Assembly (NCBI GenBank): GCA_902470065.1
Contig: CABRFA010000001.1
Coordinates: 41,279-105,278, forward strand
Source: an uncultured Collinsella sp.
GTDB taxonomy: Bacteria > Actinomycetota > Coriobacteriia > Coriobacteriales > Coriobacteriaceae
Length of the DNA stretch: 64,000 nucleotides
Reading direction: 5' to 3'
The notes below the pieces were generated by a model. The model searched no databases. It saw only the letters and a program-made list of their open reading frames with translations, and had not been told where the DNA came from. This document shows positions 9,203-17,224 of the stretch, piece after piece. The translations under genes were made by a program, and so were the position numbers. Numbering within the stretch: the stretch's first letter is position 1; each line of letters starts with the position of its first letter.

Positions 9203-10335
9203 CACCGCTCCTTAAACGAAAGTTCGATAGTTACCTTGGAAAACGCGACGGTCACGCCGCCGTGAGCGAGCTTCGGGAAGATAAGTTTGCCCCCGTCCGC
9301 GAGCGCCGCGCGCTCGCACACGTTGTCGACCCCCACCGTCGCGCGCACGAAATCTGATGGCGAAACGCTGCCTTCGACCTGCGACAACTCCTCTGCGGAA
9401 TACGTCGCAAGCGGGATATTGCGCGCGCGGCAGAAGGCGAGCAGACCCTCCTCTTGCGCCTTCACGTCGATCGTCGCCACCTCGCGCACGGCCGAAGGCG
9501 AGATGCCCGCCTGCCCGCACGCGAGAAGAAACGCCTCCCCGATCGCTTCGGCGCACGCACCGCGTCGGCACCCTATGCCCGCAACGATGCAGGGCACGAC
9601 AAGGCGAAGCGGCTCGGGCGCAGGCGCTTGCGCCCGCACGCCCGCGGGCTTACCCGTCTCACCAGCGGGCACGACCTCGTCCGTTGTCTCCGCCGCAAGA
9701 ACGGACGCGCCTGCATTCGCGCCAGCGAACGGCGACACGACGATATCAGCCCGAGCGCGGTCGGACGCAATGTCAACCCCCTCAGGCGGCTGTCCCGAAA
9801 TCAGCATGTCGGAATAGAGCGCCACGCGCCCGCCCGAAAGCAGCCGCGCCGACACTCGCTTGATGGCCTCGGGATTCGAAACGGCGAGCCCCGCACGGCG
9901 CGCCCACGTATCCACCGCCCACACGCCGCGGACGTCAGTCGCCGTGGTGATGACGGGGATTGCCCCTGCCGCGCGTGCCACAGTTTGCGCAAGCTCGTTC
10001 GCACCGCCCAAATGCCCCGATAAAAGCGGGACGGCAAAGCGCCCCGCCTCGTCGATCACCACAACCGCGGGATCGTTTGCCTTCGAGGCGACATGCGGCG
10101 CGATCGCCCGCACGGCGATGCCCACCGCGCCCACGAACAGAAGCGCGTCCGACGCTTCCCACGTGAGCGCCGTCCATGCGCGCAGGTCGGCCTTCCCCTC
10201 GCCGAACCCGCGCGAAACGGAAACGTCCCAGCCAGGGTCATCTTCACTTGTCTGCGCGCAATCGGAAAGCGCGTGTGCGGTGCGCTCCGCCAACGCATAA
10301 CCCCTCTCAGTGAACGCTATGCAGGAAACCCTCAT
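9202..10335 (-). CDS. cbiG: Cobalt-precorrin-5A hydrolase CbiG
   Basis: CbiG opens the delta-lactone of cobalt-precorrin-5A and releases acetaldehyde. The 377-aa protein has the N-terminal domain with FVGAVGIAVRAIAPHVASK and VPLLSGHLGGANELA, a central region with ITTATDVRGVWAVDTWA, a linker of Ala/Pro near residues 215-245, and the C-terminal CobE-like domain VAGIGCRRGACAEAI ending in AHGGVTVAFSKV. The start ATG follows directly on the stop of the cbiL remnant (TAGATG). Length is typical. Confidence 0.92.
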   Translation of the reverse strand: MRVSCIAFTERGYALAERTAHALSDCAQTSEDDPGWDVSVSRGFGEGKADLRAWTALTWEASDALLFVGAVGIAVRAIAPHVASKANDPAVVVIDEAGRFAVPLLSGHLGGANELAQTVARAAGAIPVITTATDVRGVWAVDTWARRAGLAVSNPEAIKRVSARLLSGGRVALYSDMLISGQPPEGVDIASDRARADIVVSPFAGANAGASVLAAETTDEVVPAGETGKPAGVRAQAPAPEPLRLVVPCIVAGIGCRRGACAEAIGEAFLLACGQAGISPSAVREVATIDVKAQEEGLLAFCRARNIPLATYSAEELSQVEGSVSPSDFVRATVGVDNVCERAALADGGKLIFPKLAHGGVTVAFSKVTIELSFKER

Positions 10336-10569
10336 CTAGCGCACCACAATCGTCGAGAAGTAGCTGCCCCGATCGGGCACATCATCGAGCGAGCGGTACA
10401 CGCGCTCGCCCGGAAGCCCACAGTCCTCTACAAGCTCGGCACCGTCGAAGGCGCCCTCCTCGCAAAGGAAGCGCTTCGTGTCCGCAAGCGAGCGGCGCGC
10501 CTTCATGACCACCTTCGTCCCCGGCCAGCCGATTGCGCGGCGCACCCCGTACAGAACGCCTTTACTCAT
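10336..10569 (-). pseudogene. cbiL: Internally deleted cbiL (cobalt-precorrin-2 C20-methyltransferase)
   Basis: CbiL should be about 230 aa; this frame has 77. Its first residues, MSKGVLYGV, match a CbiL N-terminus. From residue 15 on (GTKVVMKARRSLADTKRFL, GLPGERVYRSLDDVP, SYFSTIVVR) it matches the last 65 or so residues of CbiL. The GPGDPELLT-type SAM site and the whole central part are missing, with no stop or shift in the remaining frame. The ATG at 10569 overlaps the cbiD stop as in an intact operon. It therefore looks like one in-frame deletion of roughly 150 codons. It cannot be an active methyltransferase. An assembly collapse is a possible alternative explanation. Confidence 0.85.
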
Positions 10570-11746
10570 ACGTCGCCCCCAATTTCGCGATAACTGCATC
10601 GGCGCCCGACGTGCGGAAAAGCTCGCGGCGCTCGGCGTCGAACACGACCGCGGCGATGTCGCATGCGCCCGCCGCGCGGCGGCGCAACCTGTCCTCGATT
10701 GCCGCAGCGAGCGAAGCGCGCGCAGCGTCCCCCACGCCGGCGGCCTCGATTACCTCGAGCGCCGCCGTGGTCGTGACCGACGACATGATCTCGCGCACGG
10801 TCTTCGCGCCCGCGCCGGCCAAGGCCGCGTGGGCGGCCAGAATCTCCGCGCGGCAGTCGGCGGTACGCGAATGGGTGTCCATGATGCCGCCAGCGACCTT
10901 CACCAGCTTGCCGATGTGTCCCACAAGAAGGACATTGGTGAATCCCTCGCGAACGCAGCAATCAATCGCATCGCCCACAAAGTTGGAGATGAAGACCACC
11001 GGCGCACCGTTTAGGTGGAAATGCCCCGAGATGAACTGCCCGCCGTAGTTGCCGGGCGTGAGCACGACTCCGCGCCGCCCCATAGCCGCATGCTGCCGAA
11101 TCTCGAGCTCGATGCTGTCGCGCAAGGCAGCGAGGCTGCACGGCTCGACGATGCCCGTCGTTCCCAGGATGGAGATGCCGTCCTCTATCCCCAGGTGCGG
11201 GTTAAAGGTCTTTTCGGCAAGGGCAACACCCTCGGGTACCGAAATCGTCACAGCAATATTTCCAGAAAAGCCGTGCGCGGCACACACCTCGCGCACCGCC
11301 GAAGTGATCATCGCGCGCGGCGTCGCGTTGATGGCGGCCGCCCCCACCGGCTGCTCGAGCCCGGGCAACGTCACGCGCCCCACGCCCACGCCGCCATCGA
11401 CGGAAACTTCCGATTCGTGCGCGGGCACGTCCTTGCTGCCCGCAGCACCCGTGCCCGACCCCGCATGTTCCACGCGCGCGTACACGAGCACGCCGTCGGT
11501 CACATCGGCGTCGTCGCCTGCATCCTTTCGCACGGCGCACTGGGCGCACCCCTCGCCGATGCATGCATCGACCACGTTCGCTTCGACGGGCAGCCCGCCG
11601 GGGGTGACGATCGACACGTGGCCGACGGGCTTTCGTGACAAGAGCATCTCGCAGGCCGCCTTCGCCGCGAGCGCGGCGCAGCTCCCCGTGGTATAGCCGC
11701 AGCGCAGGCGGGTCGTCCCGGTATATATGTAGTGCTCGAAGGCCAC
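10562..11746 (-). CDS. cbiD: Cobalt-precorrin-5B C1-methyltransferase CbiD
   Basis: CbiD methylates C1 during anaerobic corrin synthesis and marks the cobalt-early pathway. The 394-aa product carries LRCGYTTGSCAALAAKAA near residue 14-31, VTLPGLEQPVGAAAINATPRAMI, SVPEGVALAEKTFNPHLGIEDGISILGTTG split over two motifs, and LTPGNYGG with VGHIGKLVKVAGG. The GTG at 11746 is taken as start because the cbiF stop lies just upstream (11750-11748) and the conserved N-terminus begins a few residues later. No ATG fits. Confidence 0.93.
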   Translation of the reverse strand: MAFEHYIYTGTTRLRCGYTTGSCAALAAKAACEMLLSRKPVGHVSIVTPGGLPVEANVVDACIGEGCAQCAVRKDAGDDADVTDGVLVYARVEHAGSGTGAAGSKDVPAHESEVSVDGGVGVGRVTLPGLEQPVGAAAINATPRAMITSAVREVCAAHGFSGNIAVTISVPEGVALAEKTFNPHLGIEDGISILGTTGIVEPCSLAALRDSIELEIRQHAAMGRRGVVLTPGNYGGQFISGHFHLNGAPVVFISNFVGDAIDCCVREGFTNVLLVGHIGKLVKVAGGIMDTHSRTADCRAEILAAHAALAGAGAKTVREIMSSVTTTAALEVIEAAGVGDAARASLAAAIEDRLRRRAAGACDIAAVVFDAERRELFRTSGADAVIAKLGATYE

Positions 11747-11747
11747 G

Positions 11748-12539
11748 CTAGCTGCTCGCCTTCCGATACCCCGTGGCAAACGAAGGGTCGTAAAGCTTGC
11801 TGCGCTCGTACGACTCCGCTTGCGCACCGTTGTGCGCAAGCCCGCCGCGAGCTCCGAGCACGCGGCCCACCACCACGAGCGCCGTGCGGTCGATGCCCTC
11901 TCGCGCGCCCGCATCGGCGAGCGTGCCCACTGTGCAGCGCACCACGCGCTCCTCAGGCCAGGTCGCCTTGTACACGAGCGCCGCCGGCTCGTCGGAGCTG
12001 CGGCCCGCGGCCAAAAGCTCAGCGGAAAGCTCGGCGAGCATACCCGAGCTCAGGAAGATGACCATAGTCGAGCCGCTTTCCGCCATGGTGCGCATGCCCT
12101 CGCCCGCGGGCATGGGGGTACGTCCGGAAAGCCGCGTGATCACGACCGACTGGCTGATTCCCGGCAGCGTGTATTCCTGGCGAAGTGCCGCCGCGGCACC
12201 GCAAAAGCTCGACACGCCGGGCACCACCTCGTAGTCCACGCCGCGCGCGTCGAGCGCGTCCATCTGCTCCTGGATGGCACCGTATAGGCACGGGTCGCCC
12301 GTGTGCAGGCGCACCACTTCCTCGCCCCGCGTATCCGCCGCGCACATCACGTCGAGCACTTCCTCCAAGGTCATGTGCGCGCTGTCGTAGACGACGCAGA
12401 ATTCCTTGCACTCGGCGAGCAGCTCGGGGTTCACAAGGCTTCCCGCCCAAACGACCACGTCGGCCGCGCGCAGAAGGCGCGCCCCGCGCAGCGTGATAAG
12501 GTCGGCGGCGCCCGAGCCTGCGCCAACGATATGAATCAT
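11748..12539 (-). CDS. cbiF: Cobalt-precorrin-4 C11-methyltransferase CbiF
   Basis: CbiF (CobM family) methylates C11. The 263-aa protein starts MIHIVGAGSGAADLITLRG, the methylase fold's first SAM loop, and continues with VVWAGSLVNPELL, RLHTGDPCLYGAIQEQ, EVVPGVSSFCGAAAAL, ITRLSGRTPMPAGE and VYKATWPEE, all classic CbiF. The ATG at 12539 has GGGAAGG 8-12 bases upstream. It is the first gene of the minus-strand operon, so a promoter should lie between 12540 and about 12760. I saw no convincing -10/-35 pair and no riboswitch on that strand. Confidence 0.93.
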   Translation of the reverse strand: MIHIVGAGSGAADLITLRGARLLRAADVVVWAGSLVNPELLAECKEFCVVYDSAHMTLEEVLDVMCAADTRGEEVVRLHTGDPCLYGAIQEQMDALDARGVDYEVVPGVSSFCGAAAALRQEYTLPGISQSVVITRLSGRTPMPAGEGMRTMAESGSTMVIFLSSGMLAELSAELLAAGRSSDEPAALVYKATWPEERVVRCTVGTLADAGAREGIDRTALVVVGRVLGARGGLAHNGAQAESYERSKLYDPSFATGYRKASS

Positions 12540-12670
12540 CCGAGCCTTCCCTTCCCGTTTCTCATCGCAACCGTTTACGCCGCCATTCGCGCAGCGGGCA
12601 AAACACGGCGCCTGCGGCGGCAGTCGGCGCAAATACGCAGGCAGGAGGCGCAATGCCGCCCGCCCTGGCT

Positions 12671-12699
12671 TTGACACGTTCACAAGTGCCCACTATCAT
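12671..12699 (+). promoter_or_regulatory. Sigma-70-type promoter for the cbiK/ABC operon
   Basis: TTGACA (12671-12676) and TATCAT (12694-12699) are separated by exactly 17 bases. Transcription would begin near 12706, just before the cobalamin riboswitch. The strand and spacing make this the obvious promoter of cbiK and the transporter genes. Confidence 0.75.
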
Positions 12700-12764
12700 A
12701 GTAAAAGTTTCGGCAACGAGCATATGACAATCGGATAAAAGGAAATGACCGGCGCGGCGCCCGC

Positions 12765-12905
12765 ACAGCCCGCGCTGGCTTGCGGAGGGAACCAGGTGGG
12801 AATCCTGGGCAAGGGACATTACTGTATAGGACGCGCGGGCGAACCGCCTCGCGCCCCAAGCCAGACTGCTTCGCCTTTTCCTCACGGCATCGCCGTGGCG
12901 TTAGC
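12765..12905 (+). promoter_or_regulatory. Cobalamin riboswitch
   Basis: The conserved cobalamin-riboswitch core is readable: GGGAACCAGGTGGGAATCC (12787-12805, matching GGGAA...GGTGNNAATCC), then GGGACATTACTGT (12813-12825, matching the CCACTGT region), and the B12-box-like AAGCCAGACTGCT (12858-12870). Downstream, CACGGC/GCCGTG (12883-12898) and ACCCCGAGGGGT followed by a T-rich run (12914-12936) could form the expression platform, as an attenuator hairpin. It precedes cbiK by about 100 bases, so high corrinoid should repress the whole plus-strand operon. Confidence 0.88.
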
Positions 12906-12997
12906 TCCTTGTGAACCCCGAGGGGTGCGCTTTTCTTTCGCTTGTGCCGACAAGCAGCTGTCGCCGGGGGACCGGCAAACCGAGGAAAGGAAAAACC

Positions 12998-13924
12998 ATG
13001 TCCGACCAGATGTCACGCCGCGGCTTCATGGGCGCCGCAGCAACCGGAGCCGTCGCGCTCGCCGGAGTCGCGCTCGCGGGCTGCTCCAACACCTCCGCGA
13101 GTTCCGAGAAATCGAGTGAAAAGGAGAAGGCCGTGAAGCCGGTCATCCTCGTCACGAGCTTCGGCACGAGCTACAACGACTCGCGCCACATCACCATCGG
13201 CGCCATCGAAGACGCTATCCGCGAGAAGTACTGGCAGGACTACGACATCCGCCGCGCCTTCACCGCGCAGATCATCATCGACAAGCTGAAGAAGCGCGAC
13301 GGCATCACGATCGACAACATGACCGAGGCGCTCGACCGCTGCGTGGAAGACGGCGTGAAGGAAATCGTCGTGCAGCCGACGCATCTCATGGGTGGCCTGG
13401 AATACACCGACGTGAAAGACGAGCTCGACAAGTACGCCGACAAGTTCGACAAAATCTCGCTCGGCGACCCGCTGCTCACCTCCGACGACGACTACAAGAA
13501 GGTGGCCGCAGCCATTAAGGAGAACATGGCGTCCTTCGACGACGGCAAGACGGCGCTGTGCCTCATGGGCCACGGCACCGAAGCCGATTCCAACGCCGAC
13601 TATGCCAAGATGCAGGAAGTGTTTAAGAACGAGGGCTTGACGCAGTTCTTCGTCGGCACCGTCGAGGCAGAACCGACCTGCGAGGATGTTATCGCCGCCG
13701 CGAGCGCCGCAGGCTACAAGAAGGCCGTGCTCGCGCCGTTCATGGTGGTCGCGGGCGACCACGCGAACAACGACATGGCAGACGAGACCGACCCCGACAG
13801 CTGGGCTGCGAAGTTCGTGGCCGCCGGCTTCGAAGTGACGTGCCTGCTCCAGGGTCTGGGACAGAACGTCGCGGTCGACGACATCTACGTCTCGCACGTG
13901 GACGACGCCATCGCCAAGCTGTAA
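12998..13924 (+). CDS. cbiK: Surface-anchored sirohydrochlorin cobaltochelatase CbiK (Tat lipoprotein)
   Basis: CbiK inserts cobalt into sirohydrochlorin, the entry to the anaerobic pathway. The 308-aa product has SRRGF at residues 6-10 followed by a hydrophobic stretch and LAGC with C29, i.e. a twin-arginine lipoprotein signal. The mature part has VTSFGTSYNDSR near 52, PTHLMGG near 127, MGHGTEADSNADY with H192, and VAGDHANNDM with H255. These match the two metal-ligand histidines of CbiK enzymes. The start ATG (12998) has GAGGAAAGG upstream. Most CbiK proteins are cytoplasmic; an exported form is known in Desulfovibrio. Riboswitch control and the transporter next door support a cobalt/corrinoid role; heme or iron handling is the main alternative. 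Confidence 0.9.
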   Translation: MSDQMSRRGFMGAAATGAVALAGVALAGCSNTSASSEKSSEKEKAVKPVILVTSFGTSYNDSRHITIGAIEDAIREKYWQDYDIRRAFTAQIIIDKLKKRDGITIDNMTEALDRCVEDGVKEIVVQPTHLMGGLEYTDVKDELDKYADKFDKISLGDPLLTSDDDYKKVAAAIKENMASFDDGKTALCLMGHGTEADSNADYAKMQEVFKNEGLTQFFVGTVEAEPTCEDVIAAASAAGYKKAVLAPFMVVAGDHANNDMADETDPDSWAAKFVAAGFEVTCLLQGLGQNVAVDDIYVSHVDDAIAKL

Positions 13925-13933
13925 ACTCACCGC

Positions 13934-14005
13934 GCACGGGGGCGCCGGTCGCGTCCCCGTGCAACGGGCATGCGCCTTCCCCGACCGACGGCGCATGCCC
14001 GTTGC
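13934..14005 (+). other. Two strong intercistronic stem-loops between cbiK and the lipoprotein gene
   Basis: GCACGGGG/CCCCGTGC (13934-13962) and a 16-bp perfect stem GCAACGGGCATGCGCC (13961-13976) with its complement at 13990-14005 lie back to back. Neither is followed by a T-run, so they are more likely mRNA-stability or processing elements that set cbiK and transporter levels apart than terminators. Confidence 0.7.
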
Positions 14006-14069
14006 ATTCGCATCCCGCCCGCCCACCGCACGGCGCAGGCGGTCGAAGCGATTGAAAGGAACCCCCTCC

Positions 14070-14603
14070 ATGTTGAAGAAAACCCTCGCCTTCGCCCTGT
14101 CGGCGGCGCTTTTCGCGTTCTCGCTCGCCGGCTGCGGCGGAAATTCAATCGACAGCGCAAAGGCAAGCGATGCCGATTCCCAGGAAAAGACCGAACAGGC
14201 GGCCGATGCGCCCGAGGGCGCAAGCGCTGCCCCCATCACCGCCGACAAGGTGGCCGACGGCACCTATCCGATCACCGTAGATTCCAGCTCGAACATGTTC
14301 AGGATTGTGGACGCCCAGCTCATCGTGGAAAACGGCTCCATGCACTGCGTGATGACGCTTTCCGGCACGGGCTACGGCAAGCTCTTCATGGGCACGGGCG
14401 ACGAGGCTGCCGCCGCGAGCGAGGCCGACTTCATCCCCTATGTGGAAAACGCGGAAGGCAAGTACACCTACGACGTGCCCGTTGAAGCGCTCGACAAGGA
14501 CACCGCCTGCGCCGCGTGGAGCATTAAAAGGGAGCGGTGGTACGACCGCACGCTCGTATTCGAATCCGCCGGCGTCGATCTGCGCGCCGACGCACTGAAG
14601 TAA
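14070..14603 (+). CDS. Small lipoprotein with a possible ligand-binding beta domain
   Basis: The 177-aa product starts MLKKTLAFALSAALFAFSLAGC, a lipobox with C22, followed by a 30-residue Ser/Ala/Glu linker. The rest forms one domain with GTYPITVDSS, MTLSGTGYGKLFMG, KYTYDVPVEALDK and WYDRTLVFES. Its pattern (dG..y...i..S....Y.k, then .F..PV..LD, then a final .y...F strand) recurs in the N-terminal part of the next protein, so I infer a shared fold. The start has AAAGGA upstream. Context, between CbiK and an ABC importer under a cobalamin riboswitch, suggests cell-surface capture of a cobalt tetrapyrrole, but the ligand is not shown by the sequence. Confidence 0.8.
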   Translation: MLKKTLAFALSAALFAFSLAGCGGNSIDSAKASDADSQEKTEQAADAPEGASAAPITADKVADGTYPITVDSSSNMFRIVDAQLIVENGSMHCVMTLSGTGYGKLFMGTGDEAAAASEADFIPYVENAEGKYTYDVPVEALDKDTACAAWSIKRERWYDRTLVFESAGVDLRADALK

Positions 14604-14607
14604 CGCC

Positions 14608-16179
14608 ATGCGGTCGATTCTTCCCAAGGGGGAAAACAGGAAGCGCCGCAGCATCACGGCGCGCGCGATCGCCTGCGTTCTCGTCGCCCTGCTCGCGCTT
14701 CCCTTCGCGGGGTGCAGTGCGAGCCCGAACGCGACCGGTGGCACGGCGGGCTCTCAGGAATACACTGTGAGCGTCTCGCTTTCCGGTGGGTCAGGACGCG
14801 CAAGCATCGCCTCACCGACCACAATTGTGAAGGATGGCGACACCTACACCGCGACCATCACCTGGTCGAGTTCGAACTACGACAAGATGACCGTCGACGG
14901 CGTGGACTACGCGCCCGTAAACGACGGCGGCAACTCCACGTTCGAGATACCCGTCACGCTCGACGAGGACATCGCCGTGTCGGCCGAGACCGTCGCCATG
15001 TCGACGCCGCACACCATCGACTACACACTCCACTTCGACTCATCCACCATGAAGGAGAAAACGGGCGACGATGCAAGCGGCGGCTCCCCTGCGGGAACGA
15101 CTTCAAGCGCCGCGGCCGACTTCCACAACGCCGATTTGGGCTGCGGCTGGGAGCCGACGGGGACGCTTCAGCTTGAATACGCCAAGCACTTCACTGTCGA
15201 CGAGTTCGAAGGCGGCCTGCGGCTTATCTGCATTTCGAATGGGGAGCGCTTCCTCGTGGTGCCGCAAGATGCGAAGGTACCTGATGGGTTGAGCTCCGAC
15301 ATCGCGGTCATAAGGCGCCCCGCCGACAAGGTGTACCTCGTGTCGTCGGCGACGATGTGCCTGGTCGACGCGCTCGATGCGAACGACAATATCATCATGT
15401 CGGGCACGAAGGCCGACGATTGCTCGGTCGCGGGCTTCAAAAGCGCGCTCGAAAGTGGGGCGATCGCCTACGGCGGCAAGTACAGCGCGCCCGACTACGA
15501 GCGAATATCGGCCGCGGGCTGCACGCTCGCCATCGAGAACACCATGATCAACCACACGCCCGATGTGAAGGAAAAGCTGCAGAAACTCGGGCTCGTCGTG
15601 CTCACCGAACAGTCGTCGAGCGAGCCCGAAGCACTCGGGCGCGTCGAGTGGATTAAGCTTTTCGGCGTCCTGTTCGACAAGGAAGACGAGGCCGCGCACC
15701 TGTTCAACGAGCAGAAGACCCGCGTCGAGCAAACGTCGGGACTCGCGTCGTCAGGTAAAACCGTGGCGTATTTCTACATTAACTCGAACGGGGCCGCCGT
15801 CACGCGGCGGGCGGGCGACTACGTGGCGCAGATGATCGAGCTTGCAGGCGGCAGCTATGCGCTCGATGACGCGCAGACGGCGTCGACGTCAGGTTCGTCA
15901 GTAACGCTCGAAATGGAGCGCTTCTACGCGACGGCGAAGGATGCCGACATCATCGTCTACAACGGCACCATCGACGAATCGGTTGCCACCTTGAACGACT
16001 TCGTAGGCAAAAACGCGCTATTGTCGCAGTTCAAAGCCGTGAAGAACGGCAACGTCTGGGTCACAAGCGCCGACATGTACCAGCAGATGACTTCTACCGC
16101 CGACATTATCGACGAGCTGCACGGGGCGTTCACCGGCGATGACGCGAGCGACTTCCATTATCTGAGGAAGCTTGGCTAG
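14608..16179 (+). CDS. ABC transporter substrate-binding lipoprotein with extra N-terminal domain
   Basis: The 523-aa product has a long charged N-terminus, a hydrophobic segment and LPFAGC (lipidated C36). Residues 50-145 form a beta-rich domain (KDGDTYTATITWSSSNYDKM, STFEIPVTLDED, TIDYTLHF) resembling the preceding lipoprotein. From about 180 on it is a BtuF/FhuD-type binding protein: DIAVIRRPADKVYLVSS, PDYERISAAGCTLAIEN, LGRVEWIKLFGVLF, VAYFYINSNGAAVTRRAGDYV and DIIVYNG. It would hand ligand to the FecCD permease encoded next. The start is 5 bases after the previous stop, with no strong Shine-Dalgarno, suggesting coupling. Ligand specificity (corrinoid, heme or siderophore) is inferred only from the riboswitch. 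Confidence 0.85.
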   Translation: MRSILPKGENRKRRSITARAIACVLVALLALPFAGCSASPNATGGTAGSQEYTVSVSLSGGSGRASIASPTTIVKDGDTYTATITWSSSNYDKMTVDGVDYAPVNDGGNSTFEIPVTLDEDIAVSAETVAMSTPHTIDYTLHFDSSTMKEKTGDDASGGSPAGTTSSAAADFHNADLGCGWEPTGTLQLEYAKHFTVDEFEGGLRLICISNGERFLVVPQDAKVPDGLSSDIAVIRRPADKVYLVSSATMCLVDALDANDNIIMSGTKADDCSVAGFKSALESGAIAYGGKYSAPDYERISAAGCTLAIENTMINHTPDVKEKLQKLGLVVLTEQSSSEPEALGRVEWIKLFGVLFDKEDEAAHLFNEQKTRVEQTSGLASSGKTVAYFYINSNGAAVTRRAGDYVAQMIELAGGSYALDDAQTASTSGSSVTLEMERFYATAKDADIIVYNGTIDESVATLNDFVGKNALLSQFKAVKNGNVWVTSADMYQQMTSTADIIDELHGAFTGDDASDFHYLRKLG

Positions 16180-16183
16180 CGTC

Positions 16184-17224
16184 ATGAGAAGCCGGCTTTC
16201 CATGACATACGACGAATCGGGGCGCGCCGCGCGGTGTCGCGTCGTGACGGCGCTGCTCGCTGTTGCCCTCATCGTGCTCGTCGGGGCCAACCTGTGCATC
16301 GGGAGCGTGCTCGTGCCCGCAGACCACATCCCCGGCATCCTTTCGGGCGGCGCGGCCAATTCCATGGAAAGCCAAGTCATCTGGGAGATTCGCCTGCCGC
16401 GCGTGCTTTCAGCCGTGCTTCTCGGCGGGGCACTTTCGCTCTCCGGGTTCCTGCTACAGACGTTTTTCAACAACCCCATCGCCGACCCGTTCATCTTGGG
16501 CGTCTCCTCGGGCGCAAAGTTCGTCGTCGCGCTTACGATGATCGTACTTCTGGGCGCGAACCAGGCCATGTCCTCGCCAGCCATGGTGGCCGCAGCATTT
16601 CTGGGCTCGCTTATCACCATCGGCTTCGTGCTCCTCATCGCACGGCGCATAAGTTCCATGGCCATGCTCATCGTGGCGGGCGTCATGGTAGGATACATCT
16701 GCTCGGCGGCGACGAACTTCCTCATCGCCTTCGCCGACGACCAGTCCATCGTAAACCTGCACAACTGGTCTTTGGGTAGTTTCTCGGGTTCGAGCTGGGA
16801 CGACGTCGCGGTCATCGCGGTCGTGGTGATCGCCGTGAGCGCATGCGTATTCGCGATATCGAAGCCCCTTTCCGCCTTCCAGCTGGGAGAAGCCTACGCG
16901 AAAAGCGTCGGCGTGAACGTCGCACGTTTCCGCGTGGTGCTCGTCCTTCTAGCGAGCATGCTCTCCGCCTGCGTGACCGCGTTCGCTGGTCCGGTGTCGT
17001 TCGTAGGCATCGCGGTTCCGCATCTCGTGAAGTCGGCGCTGAAGTCGTCGAAGCCCATCCGCGTGATTCCTGCGTGCTTCTTGGGAGGCGCCATCTTCTG
17101 CGCGGGCTGCGATTTGATCGCGCGCACGCTGTTCTCTCCCGTCGAGCTTTCCATCAGCGCCGTCACCGCCATCTTCGGCGCGCCGGTGGTTATCGCGCTC
17201 ATGTTGAAGAAGCGGGTGAGGTAG
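16184..17224 (+). CDS. FecCD/BtuC-family ABC transporter permease
   Basis: A 346-aa integral membrane protein of the BtuC/FecCD class that forms the channel of vitamin B12, siderophore or heme importers. Family motifs include WEIRLPRVLSAVLLGGALSLSGFLLQ split over two stretches, FNNPIADPFILGVSSGA, NLHNWSLGSFSGSSWDD, and AGPVSFVGIAVPHLVK. About ten hydrophobic helices are visible. The start is uncertain: a TTG at 16172 overlaps the previous gene and is very close to GAGGAAG, while the ATG at 16184 is further away; I use the ATG. The ATPase gene follows with no gap. Confidence 0.9.
   Translation: MRSRLSMTYDESGRAARCRVVTALLAVALIVLVGANLCIGSVLVPADHIPGILSGGAANSMESQVIWEIRLPRVLSAVLLGGALSLSGFLLQTFFNNPIADPFILGVSSGAKFVVALTMIVLLGANQAMSSPAMVAAAFLGSLITIGFVLLIARRISSMAMLIVAGVMVGYICSAATNFLIAFADDQSIVNLHNWSLGSFSGSSWDDVAVIAVVVIAVSACVFAISKPLSAFQLGEAYAKSVGVNVARFRVVLVLLASMLSACVTAFAGPVSFVGIAVPHLVKSALKSSKPIRVIPACFLGGAIFCAGCDLIARTLFSPVELSISAVTAIFGAPVVIALMLKKRVR

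Noticed and set aside
12562..12885. 107-codon minus-strand frame in the divergent cobalamin gap
   Set aside because: It overlaps the plus-strand promoter and riboswitch and encodes a low-complexity Arg/Ala peptide with no start signal.
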